A stretch of DNA of 64,000 nt from Rhizobium mongolense subsp. loessense (GTDB taxonomy: Bacteria > Pseudomonadota > Alphaproteobacteria > Rhizobiales > Rhizobiaceae), in assembly GCF_900099775.1 (NCBI RefSeq), contig NZ_FMTM01000003.1:207087-271086 (forward strand), written 5' to 3'. A model generated the notes under the pieces. The model ran no database searches, was not told the DNA's origin, and worked only from the letters and a program-made list of their open reading frames with translations. Both the position numbers and the translations under genes were made by a program. Shown one piece after another: positions 10,047-19,656 of the stretch; the first letter of the stretch is position 1, and each line of letters opens with the position of its first letter.

Positions 10047-11234
10047 ATGACCTCGCAATTCATCTCCCATCTGCGCGGCGAACTCTCCGCGCTCAAGGAT
10101 GCCGGCCTCTACAAGTCCGAGCGCGTCATTACCTCGAAGCAAGCCGGCGAAATCGCCATAGCCTCCGGCGAGCGCGTGCTGAACTTCTGCGCCAACAACT
10201 ATCTCGGCCTTGCGGATAACGACGAGCTGGCCGAGGCGGGCAAAAAGGCACTCGACCGTTATGGATACGGCATGGCCTCCGTCCGCTTCATCTGCGGCAC
10301 TCAGGAGGAGCACAAGCAACTCGAATCCCGCATTTCGTCGTTCCTCGGCATGGAGGACACGCTCCTTTATTCCTCCTGCTTCGATGCCAATGGCGGTTTG
10401 TTCGAGACGCTGCTTGGCGAGGAGGATGCGATCATCTCCGATGCGCTTAACCATGCCTCGATCATCGACGGCGTGCGGCTCTCCAAAGCCAAGCGTTTCC
10501 GCTATGCCAACAACGATATGAAGGCGCTGGAAGAGGAGTTGAAGAAGGCCGAAGACAGCCGCTTCAAGATGATCGCGACCGACGGTGTGTTCTCGATGGA
10601 CGGCATCATCGCCAACTTGCAAGGTGTCTGCGATCTCGCGGAGAAATACGGCGCAATGGTCATGGTGGACGACAGCCATGCCGTCGGCTTCGTCGGCAAG
10701 CATGGTCGTGGTTCGCCGGAACATTGCGGCGTCGAAGGCCGTGTCGATGTCATCACCGGCACGCTCGGAAAGGCACTCGGCGGTGCTTCGGGAGGTTATA
10801 CTTCGGCGAAGGCCGAGATCGTCGACTGGCTTCGGCAGCGCTCGCGACCCTATCTCTTTTCCAATACGCTTGCACCGGTCATTGCCGCCGCCTCGCTCAA
10901 GGTCTTTGACCTGATCGAGAACGGCAACGCATTGCGCGAAAAACTTTCAGCGAATGCTTCGCTCTTCCGCGCGGAGATGACCAAGCTCGGTTTCACGCTG
11001 GCGGGCGAGGGGCATCCGATCATTCCCGTGATGCTCGGCGATGCCAAGCTCGCACAGGACATGGCGGCGCTGATGCTGAAGAAGGGTGTTTACGTGATCG
11101 GCTTTTCGTTCCCGGTCGTGCCCAAGGGCCAGGCGCGCATCCGCACGCAGATGTCGGCGGCGCATTCCAGGGCAGATGTCGAGCGCGTGGTTGCGGCTTT
11201 CGCGGAAGCGGGCAGGGAGCTGGGCGTCATTTGA
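10047..11234 (+). CDS. kbl: Glycine C-acetyltransferase (2-amino-3-ketobutyrate CoA ligase)
   Basis: A 395-residue PLP enzyme of the alpha-oxoamine synthase family. It cleaves 2-amino-3-ketobutyrate with CoA to glycine and acetyl-CoA, the second step of threonine breakdown. Visible signatures: '[13 protein letters not shown]' near the N-terminus, '[18 protein letters not shown]' (PLP-contacting Asp/His) and the PLP-lysine in '[16 protein letters not shown]'. The usual length for Kbl is about 397. The start at 10047 is the one matching family N-termini (MTSQFISHL). tdh, for the preceding step, lies 170 bp downstream on the same strand. Confidence 0.95.
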   Translation: MTSQFISHLRGELSALKDAGLYKSERVITSKQAGEIAIASGERVLNFCANNYLGLADNDELAEAGKKALDRYGYGMASVRFICGTQEEHKQLESRISSFLGMEDTLLYSSCFDANGGLFETLLGEEDAIISDALNHASIIDGVRLSKAKRFRYANNDMKALEEELKKAEDSRFKMIATDGVFSMDGIIANLQGVCDLAEKYGAMVMVDDSHAVGFVGKHGRGSPEHCGVEGRVDVITGTLGKALGGASGGYTSAKAEIVDWLRQRSRPYLFSNTLAPVIAAASLKVFDLIENGNALREKLSANASLFRAEMTKLGFTLAGEGHPIIPVMLGDAKLAQDMAALMLKKGVYVIGFSFPVVPKGQARIRTQMSAAHSRADVERVVAAFAEAGRELGVI

Positions 11235-11239
11235 CACCG

Positions 11240-11365
11240 CTTGTTCCATCTTCTCCGCGGCGCGGAGAAGATGTCAAAACGGATGAGGGGCCGAAGCGTC
11301 AGCGACGCTCTGAATGGAATGAAGAGCAATTGACGGTGTGCCGTTCTCCCCGAGGGGAGAAGGGA
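11240..11365. repeat. RIME-like palindromic intergenic repeat
   Basis: Between kbl and tdh are two hairpins: an 11-bp stem ATCTTCTCCGC/GCGGAGAAGAT (11,248-11,272) and TTCTCCCC/GGGGAGAA (11,344-11,361). They are linked by GATGAGGGGCCGAAGCG-type sequence. This is the pattern of the rhizobial intergenic mosaic elements (RIME) that occur in many copies in Rhizobium genomes. Confidence 0.6.
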
Positions 11366-11405
11366 AATAGCGAAGCTGGGCACCTTACAAGACGGGAATC
11401 CTCAA

Positions 11406-12443
11406 ATGTCGAATATGATGAAGGCGCTGGTCAAGTCGAAACCGGAAGTCGGGCTCTGGATGGAAAACGTGCCGGTTCCTGAGGTCGGGCCGAACGACGT
11501 TCTGATCCGCGTCAAGAAGTCGGCGATCTGCGGTACGGACGTCCATATCTGGAACTGGGACCAGTGGGCCCAGAAGACCATTCCGGTACCGATGGTCGTC
11601 GGCCATGAGTTCTGCGGCGAGATCGCCGAGATCGGTTCCGCCGTCACCAGATACCATGTCGGCGAGCGGGTTTCCGGCGAGGGCCATATCGTCTGCGGCA
11701 AGTGCCGCAACTGCCGTGCCGGCAGGGGGCATCTCTGCCGCAACACCCTTGGCGTCGGCGTCAACCGTCCCGGCTCCTTCGGCGAGTTCGTCTGTATTCC
11801 GGAAGCCAATGTCGTGCCGATCCCGGACGACATCCCGGACGAGATCGCTGCGATCTTCGACCCCTTCGGCAATGCGGTTCATACAGCACTTTCCTTCGAT
11901 CTCGTCGGCGAGGACGTGCTCGTCACCGGTGCAGGCCCGATCGGCATCATGGGCGCACTCGTCGCCAAACGTTCCGGCGCCCGCAAAGTCGTCATTACCG
12001 ACATCAACCCGCACCGACTGGATTTGGCGCGCAGACTCGGCATCGACTACGTCGTGGATGCATCGAAGGAGAATCTTGCCGATGTCATGAAGGCGATCGG
12101 TATGACGGAGGGTTTTGACGTCGGCCTGGAAATGTCGGGTGCAGCACCCGCCTTCCGCGACATGATCGACAAGATGAACAACGGTGGCAAGATCGCAATC
12201 CTCGGCATCGCGCCGGCTGGTTTCGAGATCGACTGGAACAAGGTCATCTTCAAGATGCTGAACCTCAAGGGCATCTACGGTCGCGAGATGTTCGAGACCT
12301 GGTACAAGATGATCGCCTTCGTGCAAGGCGGGCTCGATCTGTCGCCTGTCATCACGCACCGCATCAAGATCGACGAATTCCGGGACGGCTTCGAGGCGAT
12401 GCGCTCAGGCAATTCCGGCAAGGTCGTGATGGATTGGAACTAA
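11406..12443 (+). CDS. tdh: L-threonine 3-dehydrogenase
   Basis: A 345-residue zinc-dependent MDR dehydrogenase that oxidises threonine to 2-amino-3-ketobutyrate with NAD+. The catalytic zinc site is '[11 protein letters not shown]' with 'GHEFCGEI', and the structural zinc cysteines are in '[15 protein letters not shown]'. The Rossmann glycine motif is '[20 protein letters not shown]'. It forms a pathway unit with kbl upstream (substrate handed directly to Kbl). Length and N-terminus match the family (MKALVK core). Confidence 0.95.
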   Translation: MSNMMKALVKSKPEVGLWMENVPVPEVGPNDVLIRVKKSAICGTDVHIWNWDQWAQKTIPVPMVVGHEFCGEIAEIGSAVTRYHVGERVSGEGHIVCGKCRNCRAGRGHLCRNTLGVGVNRPGSFGEFVCIPEANVVPIPDDIPDEIAAIFDPFGNAVHTALSFDLVGEDVLVTGAGPIGIMGALVAKRSGARKVVITDINPHRLDLARRLGIDYVVDASKENLADVMKAIGMTEGFDVGLEMSGAAPAFRDMIDKMNNGGKIAILGIAPAGFEIDWNKVIFKMLNLKGIYGREMFETWYKMIAFVQGGLDLSPVITHRIKIDEFRDGFEAMRSGNSGKVVMDWN

Positions 12444-12453
12444 AGGAAAAAAG

Positions 12454-12801
12454 ATGATCTACCAGGGAAGCTGCCACTGCGGCAAGATCGCGTTCGAGGT
12501 GGAAGGAGACTTCAAGACGGCGATCGATTGCAATTGCTCGCTCTGCCGGCGGCGGGGCGGCCTGCTTGCTTTTGTACCGCGCGACAAGCTAAAGCTGCAG
12601 ACGCCGGAAGAAAACAAGTCGACCTATACTTTCAACACCCATGTCATCAAACATCACTTCTGCAGCAACTGCGGTATTGCACCCTACGGCGAAGGCGTTC
12701 TTCCGAACGGCGATCCCATGGCATCGATCAACCTGCGCTGTATTCCCGTCATCGATCTCGATTCTCTGGAAATCATGCCTTACGATGGCGCGTCCCGATA
12801 G
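12454..12801 (+). CDS. GFA (glutathione-dependent formaldehyde-activating-like) family protein
   Basis: A 115-residue zinc protein of the GFA/CENP-V fold. Zinc ligands are visible as 'GSCHCGKIAFEVEG', 'CNCSLCRRRGG' and 'FCSNCGIAPYG'. The founding member condenses formaldehyde with glutathione, but most relatives have no proven activity. It starts ten bases after tdh with AAAGGAAAAA before the ATG, so it is probably co-transcribed. Confidence 0.85.
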   Translation: MIYQGSCHCGKIAFEVEGDFKTAIDCNCSLCRRRGGLLAFVPRDKLKLQTPEENKSTYTFNTHVIKHHFCSNCGIAPYGEGVLPNGDPMASINLRCIPVIDLDSLEIMPYDGASR

Positions 12802-12940
12802 CGATGGGCGGCGGATATCCTGTAACGGCAGCTAAAAACCAGGAAGATCTCTCGTTGCCGTGGCAAGAATTCCTGCTCCCCTTGTCTTCTTGCGGTGACA
12901 TCCTATCTAAGCGAAGCAATCGCTTGAGCGGTTCCCAGCC

Positions 12941-12949
12941 TGTGGATAA
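12941..12949 (-). promoter_or_regulatory. Single consensus DnaA box upstream of rpoD
   Basis: TGTGGATAA is an exact match on the minus strand to the DnaA box TTATCCACA. It lies in the 450-bp gene-free region before rpoD. Only one box is seen, so this is not an origin; any role in linking rpoD expression to DnaA is speculative. The rest of 12,802-13,251 holds no visible gene. Confidence 0.35.
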
Positions 12950-13251
12950 GGGTTTTTCCGTGTTTTCGACGGCTTTTTTAGTGGAAAAGCTTGACGCGAA
13001 CAAAAATTGTGGGAATCACCGTTCGACTTGAAAAGCGGTGAACTGGGTCGAGGCGGATCGCACATAACCATGGCCGGAAATTTCGAAGCACTAAAGCTCT
13101 GTCGTCCGGCATCAGCGATCGTGGTTAATTGGGCTTTAAAGGTCATCCCGTTAGGTGGGTAAGGTGATTCGAGGCTTGGGTTTGCGCACTCAGGCTTCGA
13201 GGGCCGTTCACCGCAGCGAGTTTGAATAGCGTCAGGAAGGCGACGATATAA

Positions 13252-15306
13252 ATGGTAACCAAGGTCAAAGAGAACGAAGAAGCGGAAGTCGAACGCGACG
13301 GCGCATCCGACGGCCCTCTTCTCGATCTTTCCGATGACGCGGTCAAGAAAATGATCAAGGCCGCGAAGAAGCGCGGCTACGTGACGATGGACGAGCTGAA
13401 TGCCGTTCTTCCGTCCGAGGAAGTGACGTCCGAGCAGATCGAAGACACGATGGCGATGTTGTCCGATATGGGCATCAATGTCATCGAAGACGAAGAAGCC
13501 GAAGAGGCAGGCCAGGGCGGCGGTGACGACGACGACGCGGGCGGCGATGACGAGAGCGAAGGCGGCGAACTTGCGCCTTCCGGCGGCACCGCGCTTGCAA
13601 CGGCAAAGAAGAAGGAGCCGACCGATCGTACCGACGATCCGGTGCGCATGTATCTGCGCGAGATGGGTTCCGTCGAACTCTTGTCGCGCGAAGGCGAAAT
13701 TGCCATCGCCAAGCGCATCGAGGCCGGCCGCGAAACCATGATCGCCGGGCTCTGCGAAAGCCCGCTCACCTTCCAAGCGCTCATCATCTGGCGCGACGAA
13801 CTGAACGAGGGCACGACGCTGCTTCGCGAGATCATCGATCTCGAAACGACCTATTCCGGTCCGGAAGCCAAGGCCGCCCCACAGTTCCAGAGCCCTGAAA
13901 AGATCGAGGCTGACCGCAAGGCCGCCGAAGAGAAGGAAAAGACCCGCCGCATGCGTTCCGGCGACGACGACATCACCGATGTCGGCGGCGAAGGCATGCC
14001 TGTGGAAGAAGAGGAAGAGGACGAAGACGAATCCAACCTCTCGCTCGCAGCCATGGAAGCAGAGCTGCGGCCGCAGGTCATGGAGACGCTCGACCTCATC
14101 GCCGAGACCTACAAGAAGCTGCGCAAGCTGCAGGACCAGCAGGTCGAGCAACGCCTTGCCGCGACCGGTACGCTGTCTTCTGCCCAAGAGCGCCGCTACA
14201 AGGAACTCAAGGACGAGCTGATCAAGGCCGTCAAGTCGCTTTCGCTCAACCAGAACCGCATCGAGGCTCTGGTCGAGCAGCTTTACGATATCAACAAGCG
14301 CCTCGTTCAGAACGAAGGCCGCCTGCTGCGTCTGGCTGAATCCTACGGCGTCAAGCGCGACTCGTTCCTGGAGCAGTATCAGGGTGCCGAGCTCGATCCG
14401 AACTGGATGAAGTCGATCGGCAATCTGGCTGCGCGCGGCTGGAAGGAATTCGCCAAGGGCGAGAACACGACGATCCGTGACATCCGCCAGGAGATCCAGA
14501 ACCTCGCCACGGAAACCGGCATCTCGATTTCGGAGTTCCGCCGCATCGTGCACATGGTGCAGAAGGGCGAGCGCGAAGCGCGCATAGCCAAGAAGGAAAT
14601 GGTCGAAGCGAATCTTCGCCTCGTCATCTCCATCGCCAAGAAGTACACCAACCGCGGCCTGCAGTTCCTCGACCTCATTCAGGAAGGCAATATCGGCCTG
14701 ATGAAGGCGGTCGACAAGTTCGAATACCGCCGCGGCTATAAGTTCTCGACCTATGCGACATGGTGGATCCGCCAGGCGATCACCCGCTCGATCGCCGACC
14801 AGGCGCGCACGATCCGCATTCCGGTGCACATGATCGAGACGATCAACAAGATCGTCCGCACGTCCCGCCAGATGCTGCACGAAATCGGCCGCGAGCCGAC
14901 GCCGGAGGAACTGGCCGAAAAGCTCGCCATGCCGCTCGAAAAGGTCCGCAAGGTCCTGAAGATCGCCAAGGAGCCGATCTCGCTCGAAACCCCCGTGGGC
15001 GACGAGGAAGATTCACACCTCGGCGATTTCATCGAAGACAAGAACGCGCTGCTGCCAATCGACGCCGCCATCCAGGCGAACCTGCGCGAGACGACGACGC
15101 GTGTTCTCGCCTCGCTCACACCGCGCGAGGAACGCGTGCTGCGCATGCGCTTCGGCATCGGCATGAACACGGACCATACGCTCGAGGAAGTCGGCCAGCA
15201 GTTCTCGGTTACCCGCGAACGTATCCGTCAGATCGAGGCGAAGGCGCTGCGCAAGCTCAAGCATCCGAGCCGCTCCAGAAAACTCCGCAGCTTCCTGGAT
15301 AGCTGA
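13252..15306 (+). CDS. rpoD: Primary sigma factor (sigma-70)
   Basis: A 684-residue housekeeping sigma factor. It has region 1.1 at the N-terminus ('[16 protein letters not shown]'), an acidic non-conserved insert, then region 2 ('[20 protein letters not shown]', '[17 protein letters not shown]' for -10 recognition). Region 3 ('[15 protein letters not shown]') and region 4 ('[20 protein letters not shown]' helix-turn-helix for -35 recognition) follow. The length is typical of rhizobial SigA. The start follows GGAAGGCGACGATATAA. A strong terminator follows the stop. Confidence 0.97.
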   Translation: MVTKVKENEEAEVERDGASDGPLLDLSDDAVKKMIKAAKKRGYVTMDELNAVLPSEEVTSEQIEDTMAMLSDMGINVIEDEEAEEAGQGGGDDDDAGGDDESEGGELAPSGGTALATAKKKEPTDRTDDPVRMYLREMGSVELLSREGEIAIAKRIEAGRETMIAGLCESPLTFQALIIWRDELNEGTTLLREIIDLETTYSGPEAKAAPQFQSPEKIEADRKAAEEKEKTRRMRSGDDDITDVGGEGMPVEEEEEDEDESNLSLAAMEAELRPQVMETLDLIAETYKKLRKLQDQQVEQRLAATGTLSSAQERRYKELKDELIKAVKSLSLNQNRIEALVEQLYDINKRLVQNEGRLLRLAESYGVKRDSFLEQYQGAELDPNWMKSIGNLAARGWKEFAKGENTTIRDIRQEIQNLATETGISISEFRRIVHMVQKGEREARIAKKEMVEANLRLVISIAKKYTNRGLQFLDLIQEGNIGLMKAVDKFEYRRGYKFSTYATWWIRQAITRSIADQARTIRIPVHMIETINKIVRTSRQMLHEIGREPTPEELAEKLAMPLEKVRKVLKIAKEPISLETPVGDEEDSHLGDFIEDKNALLPIDAAIQANLRETTTRVLASLTPREERVLRMRFGIGMNTDHTLEEVGQQFSVTRERIRQIEAKALRKLKHPSRSRKLRSFLDS

Positions 15307-15356
15307 GAGCCGTACCGGCCGCGATGACAGCCTTGCGGATGACTGATTGATGATCG

Positions 15357-15386
15357 AAGAGCCGGGTCCGTCCCGGCTCTTTCTTT
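15357..15386 (+). terminator. Rho-independent terminator of rpoD
   Basis: AAGAGCCGGG (15,357-15,366) pairs with CCCGGCTCTT (15,372-15,381) around TCCGT, followed by TTCTTTT. It lies 50 bp past the rpoD stop. Confidence 0.9.
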
Positions 15387-15528
15387 TGCGTTACCAGACA
15401 TTCCGTCGCTTTCCTCGCGCCTCAATGGTATAGTCCGGATGATACGGGGGACGGGACCGGCCGCAGCGCGTGAGCGAAGGTCGCCACAATACCTGCGTGG
15501 ACCAAAACCCTCCGTAGGGAGGTGTGCA

Positions 15529-15822
15529 ATGACCACATACGTCATGCTTATCAACTGGACGGATCAAGGCGTTCGCAGTGCACGCGACTCGGCAAAAAGG
15601 CTGGACGCGGCAAAGAAGGCGCTCGGCGAGATGGGCGGCTCCTTCAAGGATTTCTTTCTGACGATGGGTGAATACGACATGGTCTCCATATGCGAGGCGC
15701 CGGACGACGCGGTGATGGCGCGGTTCACGCTGCAGCTTGCAACGGCCGGCAACGTTCGCACGAAAACGCTGAAAGCGTTTCCAGAGGCTGCCTATCGCGA
15801 AATCATAGGCTCGCTCGGCTAA
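15529..15822 (+). CDS. GYD-domain protein
   Basis: A 97-residue ferredoxin-like small protein. It has the family's N-terminal 'YVMLINWTDQGVRSARDS' and the central 'FFLTMGEYDMVSICEAPDD', matching the GYD-type motif (here GEYD). The biochemical role of this family is unknown. The start is fixed by AGGGAGGTG six bases upstream; it forms its own transcription unit after the rpoD terminator. Confidence 0.85.
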   Translation: MTTYVMLINWTDQGVRSARDSAKRLDAAKKALGEMGGSFKDFFLTMGEYDMVSICEAPDDAVMARFTLQLATAGNVRTKTLKAFPEAAYREIIGSLG

Positions 15823-15988
15823 CGGCGATCGGCCTGCGATCGCAGCCTCGTGACGGTGAAAAGATGTGGACGATCGGCCGCGGGGCCTTCGCTCGGCCGC
15901 GCGGCGAGGCACTTTTTTGTTTTGCGGCTTGATGCTGCCTTCTTGAAAGGCCACATCCGTACCTTGTCGGAGAGCATAATTCGCGGGC

Positions 15989-17107
15989 ATGCAGAAGATC
16001 GTCGCAAAGCGCTGGGGAGAGATCAGTTGGGGTGTCACAGCCTCGATCGCGCTGCATATTGCCGTCGTTGCGTTTTTCCTGGTGAAGCTGCCTGAAAAGA
16101 CGCCGCAACCGCCAGAAGAAGAGACGGTGAACGTCGATCTCGTGCCTCCGCCGGAAGAGGAAAAGAAGCCGGAGGAGAAGAAGGCCGAGGAAAAGAAGGC
16201 AGAAGAGCAAAAGCCGCCTGAGAAACCTCCCGAGCTGCCGAAGATCGAGGAGAAGGCTGAGCAGAAACCGCCGGCGCCACCACCACCTCCTCCTCCGCCG
16301 TCGGAAGCCAAGCCGTCCGAACCGCCGAAATCCGAAGCCAGGAACGATCCCTCCGACAAGGAAGGGAAGGACCAGAGAATGCCCGTCCTGAGGCCGGTCT
16401 TCGAGTTCGGCGACAAGGATAGTGGCCCCCGCAAATCCGAAACGGGCAACGTTTCGGCGGAGGCTGGTAAGCCGCCGGTGACGCCCCCGGACGAGCCGAA
16501 ACAGGAAGAGCCCAAGCCCGCCGAAACGGCTGCTGCAAAGCCTCCCGCCACGGACCAGCCGCCGGCAAACCCAGTGCCGGACGATGTCAATCTGCCTCAG
16601 GTGGATGTGGCCAATAACGACCCGCAGAAGAACGGACCTGCAGCCGGCGCGGAAGACAAGGCGAATATCGGCTTCGAACCGGCAAAGCCTACGGACCAGC
16701 CCAAGATCGATCAGACGGAAACGACGAAGGCTGAAAAGCCTAGCGAGCTGAAGGAAGCAAAGACGCTGTTCTCGCAGAACGAAACGGATGATCCGATCGC
16801 CCGGACTGCCATGGGCAACATGCCGCGCGGAAGAAGGGCCGCGCAGCTTTGCAGCACCGAACTTCGCGAGCAACTGGTTCACGGATCGCCCGCCTACAAC
16901 CCGGTAATGGTCCCCACTTATGCGCTGCCGCGCGGTACGAAGCTCGAGGTGCGGCGTGGTGCCTTCCGCACGCGCGAGGGATGGTACGACGTTCAATTCC
17001 GATGTGAGGTGGACGAGGGCGTAACCAAAATCGTCTCGTTTGCCGTCGATGTCGGCGATCCGATCCCGCCCAGCCTGTGGCGCAGCCGCAATCTTCCGCA
17101 GTTCTGA
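15989..17107 (+). CDS. Membrane-anchored Pro/Glu-rich DUF930 protein
   Basis: A 372-residue protein. Residues about 12-34 form one membrane anchor ('ISWGVTASIALHIAVVAFFL'). Then comes a long Pro/Glu/Lys-rich stretch of about 200 residues, including a run of eight prolines and EEKK repeats, as in TonB or TolA spacers. The C-terminal 100 residues are a compact DUF930 domain with 'RRAAQLCSTELREQLVH' and 'REGWYDVQFRCEVDEG' (two conserved Cys). It probably sits in the inner membrane and reaches through the periplasm; the partner is unknown. High-GC repeats make this strand's mirror frames look coding, but they are shadows. Confidence 0.8.
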   Translation: MQKIVAKRWGEISWGVTASIALHIAVVAFFLVKLPEKTPQPPEEETVNVDLVPPPEEEKKPEEKKAEEKKAEEQKPPEKPPELPKIEEKAEQKPPAPPPPPPPPSEAKPSEPPKSEARNDPSDKEGKDQRMPVLRPVFEFGDKDSGPRKSETGNVSAEAGKPPVTPPDEPKQEEPKPAETAAAKPPATDQPPANPVPDDVNLPQVDVANNDPQKNGPAAGAEDKANIGFEPAKPTDQPKIDQTETTKAEKPSELKEAKTLFSQNETDDPIARTAMGNMPRGRRAAQLCSTELREQLVHGSPAYNPVMVPTYALPRGTKLEVRRGAFRTREGWYDVQFRCEVDEGVTKIVSFAVDVGDPIPPSLWRSRNLPQF

Positions 17108-17187
17108 CACGGGCTCGCACCAGCCCTGCGCAAGTAAGTTCTCCTAGTCTGCTTTCATCGCTGAATGTTCCGGTGAATGAAAGGACG

Positions 17188-17352
17188 ATGATGTCGAACG
17201 AAATCGAGCACTTCTTTGAAATGCAGGACGAGGCCGCGAGCCTGGCGTTCCTCCAAAACAAGGGTGATGAACTCACCGATATTCTGGTCGCAGCGCTCGA
17301 AGACGCTCTGAAAATTCTCTCCGACGACATCCGGCCTGAAACACTTCACTAA
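17188..17352 (+). CDS. Small hypothetical protein (54 residues)
   Basis: A short acidic, helical protein (MMSNEIEHFF...). The start is supported by AAGGA three to seven bases upstream of an ATGATG pair at 17,188. Codon use matches the flanking genes. No motif is recognised. It stands alone between the DUF930 gene and the AraC regulator. Confidence 0.55.
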   Translation: MMSNEIEHFFEMQDEAASLAFLQNKGDELTDILVAALEDALKILSDDIRPETLH

Positions 17353-17415
17353 TCTCGGCAAAGCGTTGCGTGCTTCGCCTGCCGCTGGCACAGTCCGGAC
17401 GGAAGGAGACGCTGC

Positions 17416-18222
17416 GTGGCCAAAAGTCAGTTCACAATGCACCGTTCGGCGATGGCCGGGGTGGAGGCCGTCGAAGCGGAAACACGACATAGTTTCGCAC
17501 GGCATACGCATGAACAATTCGGCATCGGCCTGATTGTCTCCGGTGCGCAGAGGTCGCTGAGCGGGCGCGGCATGGTCGAGGCGCAAGCCGGCGATCTCAT
17601 CACCGTCAATCCGAACGAGGTCCATGACGGCACACCGATCGGCGAGTGGCGCTCGTGGCGCATCCTCTATTTCGATCCGGCGATCATCGGGGATCTCGTG
17701 CAGGATGCCTGCGAAAGCAGGATGATGCGCTCGGAAATTCCGCGCCCCGTTATTCAAAATAGCGTCCTTGCAGCACGCTTCGCGAGCCTCTTTGCCGCAA
17801 TCACAGGCAGTTCCACGCAGGATGACCTTGCACGCGAAGAACTGCTCCTCGGCGTTGTTGCTGATGTGATGCGCGAACAGCCGATGCCGGAAGTGGCTCG
17901 TATGGCGCCGGGCGCGATCCGCAAGGCGCAGAGCCTGATCGACGGCGATCCCCTCGCCAATGTCTCGCTTGCCGATCTTGCGCGCGAAAGCGGCCTTAGC
18001 CGGTTTCAGGTGCTGCGCGGTTTTGCGAAAGCAACCGGCATGACGCCGCATGCCTATCTGGTCCAGGCGCGCATCCACATGGCCCGCCGCCTGATCGCTT
18101 CGGGCACGCCGCTTGCCGAAGCGGCCTTCGCCAGCGGCTTTGCCGATCAGAGCCACATGACACGCGTCTTCACGGCCAAATACGGCCTTACGCCGCGTGT
18201 CTATGCCACGGCACTTGCTTGA
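17416..18222 (+). CDS. AraC-family transcriptional regulator
   Basis: A 268-residue regulator. The N-terminal half is a cupin-like AraC-binding domain with 'FARHTHEQFGIGLIVSGAQR' and 'NPNEVHDGTP'. The C-terminal half has the two helix-turn-helix units, the first 'SLADLARESGLSRFQVLRGF' and the second in 'LAEAAFASGFADQSHMTRVF' leading to 'KYGLTPRVY'. The start is GTG at 17,416 behind GGAAGGAGA. The EamA exporter begins 72 bp downstream on the same strand; LysE/EamA exporters are often controlled by such neighbours, so it is the likely target. Confidence 0.9.
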   Translation: MAKSQFTMHRSAMAGVEAVEAETRHSFARHTHEQFGIGLIVSGAQRSLSGRGMVEAQAGDLITVNPNEVHDGTPIGEWRSWRILYFDPAIIGDLVQDACESRMMRSEIPRPVIQNSVLAARFASLFAAITGSSTQDDLAREELLLGVVADVMREQPMPEVARMAPGAIRKAQSLIDGDPLANVSLADLARESGLSRFQVLRGFAKATGMTPHAYLVQARIHMARRLIASGTPLAEAAFASGFADQSHMTRVFTAKYGLTPRVYATALA

Positions 18223-18293
18223 CGGCCTGCAATTTCGTTCAAGAAGCTATTTCGTCTTTGCGGTTTTCTCCGTCCATCGAAACGGAGAATCCC

Positions 18294-19184
18294 ATGACAA
18301 AAGCATTTCAGGGCTACATCTATCTGACGCTGGCGATGATCACGGTCGGCAGCACGGTGATTGCCAGCAAGATCATCGCATCAGGCCTTCCGCCGTTTAC
18401 GGCAACGGCACTGCGTTTCGCTGCGGCCTTCCCCTTCTTCCTGCTTCTGATGCAACTCACCCGATCCCGGCTGCCGAAACTGTCGCGCCACGATTGGCTC
18501 ATTCTCGTGACGCAGGCAGGGGCGGGCAGCGTCGGCTATACGACGTTGTTGATCTCCGGCCTGCAGCTGACGTCGGCGGCGAATGCCGGCATCATCATCG
18601 GCACGCTGCCGGTCGTCTCGGCGGTAATCTCGATCGTCATTCTCGGCGAAAGGCCGCACCGCTTCCTGCTGGTCGCCATCGCGCTTGCTGCTTTCGGCGT
18701 CTTCTGGGTTGCGGTGTCGCCAGGCGCATCCGCACGCGGCTCACTTGCCGGCAATGCGCTGATCCTCGGCGCCGTCATCTGCGAGGGGCTGTTCATTCTT
18801 CTGAACAAGCGCATGCAGAGCGAGATCCTGCCGCTCACGCAGTCGGCGCTGATGACCGGTATCGGGTTCCTCGTTGCCGGCATTCCGGCTCTCTTCGAAA
18901 GCCATGGGGCAAGCGGTTTTTCGGGAGGGCCGCTGTCGGCCGTCGTCTACTATGCGCTGGTTCCGACTGTCGGCGGCTTCATCTTATGGTACGCGGGCTT
19001 AGCGCGCGTCAGCGGCAGCGAGGCTTCACTGTTTACGGCAATCGCTCCAGTCTCCGCCGTCATTTTTGCCTTCGTGCTGCTCGGCGAGCCAGTCGGCATC
19101 CATCAGATTTTTGGCGTCGCCTGTGTGCTCGCCGCCGTTCTGGGACTCGGCTTGTCTGCACTTTACCGGGTGCGGCGCGCGTGA
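18294..19184 (+). CDS. EamA/DMT-family transporter
   Basis: A 296-residue inner-membrane protein with ten hydrophobic segments arranged as two EamA repeats (each with the 'LRF' / 'GERP' / 'GVxxV' pattern, for example 'ATALRFAAAFPFFLL' and 'ILGERPHRFLLVAIALAAFG'). This family exports amino acids and other metabolites. The start is at 18,294 behind CGGAGAAT. It follows an AraC regulator that may sense the exported compound. Confidence 0.88.
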   Translation: MTKAFQGYIYLTLAMITVGSTVIASKIIASGLPPFTATALRFAAAFPFFLLLMQLTRSRLPKLSRHDWLILVTQAGAGSVGYTTLLISGLQLTSAANAGIIIGTLPVVSAVISIVILGERPHRFLLVAIALAAFGVFWVAVSPGASARGSLAGNALILGAVICEGLFILLNKRMQSEILPLTQSALMTGIGFLVAGIPALFESHGASGFSGGPLSAVVYYALVPTVGGFILWYAGLARVSGSEASLFTAIAPVSAVIFAFVLLGEPVGIHQIFGVACVLAAVLGLGLSALYRVRRA

Positions 19185-19257
19185 CGGGTGACCCCTTGGG
19201 AAGCGCCGGGTACGACCCTATGTTAGGGACGGTGCAATCTTTCGAAGGCGAACGCTC

Positions 19258-19656
19258 ATGTCAGACAAGCCAATCAAGATTCCCGGGCCTGATCATCCGA
19301 TCACCGTAGACCACAATCCAGCGCGCGTCGTCGTCAAGCTCGACGGCAAGGTCGTCGCTGATACCCGCGATGCACTGACATTGCGCGAGGCTTCCTATCC
19401 GCCGGTGCAGTATATTCCGCGCAAGGATGTCGACATGTCGCTGCTTCAACGCACCGACCACTCTACTTATTGCCCCTACAAGGGCGAGGCCTCCTATTAC
19501 AGCATCGCGCCTGGCGGCGAGCGCGCGAAGAACGCCATCTGGACCTATGAAAACCCGCATGCGGCGATGCGCGAAATCAAGGACCGCATGGCGTTCTATC
19601 CGGATCGCGTGGATTCGATCGAAGAACTGCAGTCGCCTGAGGCCGGCGAGTTTTAG
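19258..19656 (+). CDS. DUF427 domain-containing protein
   Basis: A 132-residue cytosolic protein with the DUF427 beta-tent signature: 'DHPITVDHNPARVVVKLDGK', 'YPPVQYIPRKDVDMSLLQRT', 'TYCPYKGEASYYSI' and 'WTYENPHAAMREIKDRMAFY'. The family is widespread and of unknown biochemical role. Its stop overlaps that of the convergent ABC ATPase gene by four bases. Confidence 0.9.
   Translation: MSDKPIKIPGPDHPITVDHNPARVVVKLDGKVVADTRDALTLREASYPPVQYIPRKDVDMSLLQRTDHSTYCPYKGEASYYSIAPGGERAKNAIWTYENPHAAMREIKDRMAFYPDRVDSIEELQSPEAGEF

Noticed and set aside
12941..12949. Replication origin near rpoD
   Set aside because: Only one DnaA box and no AT-rich unwinding region or repABC/hemE context.
12907..14880. 657-codon open frame on the minus strand opposite rpoD
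   Set aside because: Shadow of rpoD codon bias; no ribosome site or recognisable domain.
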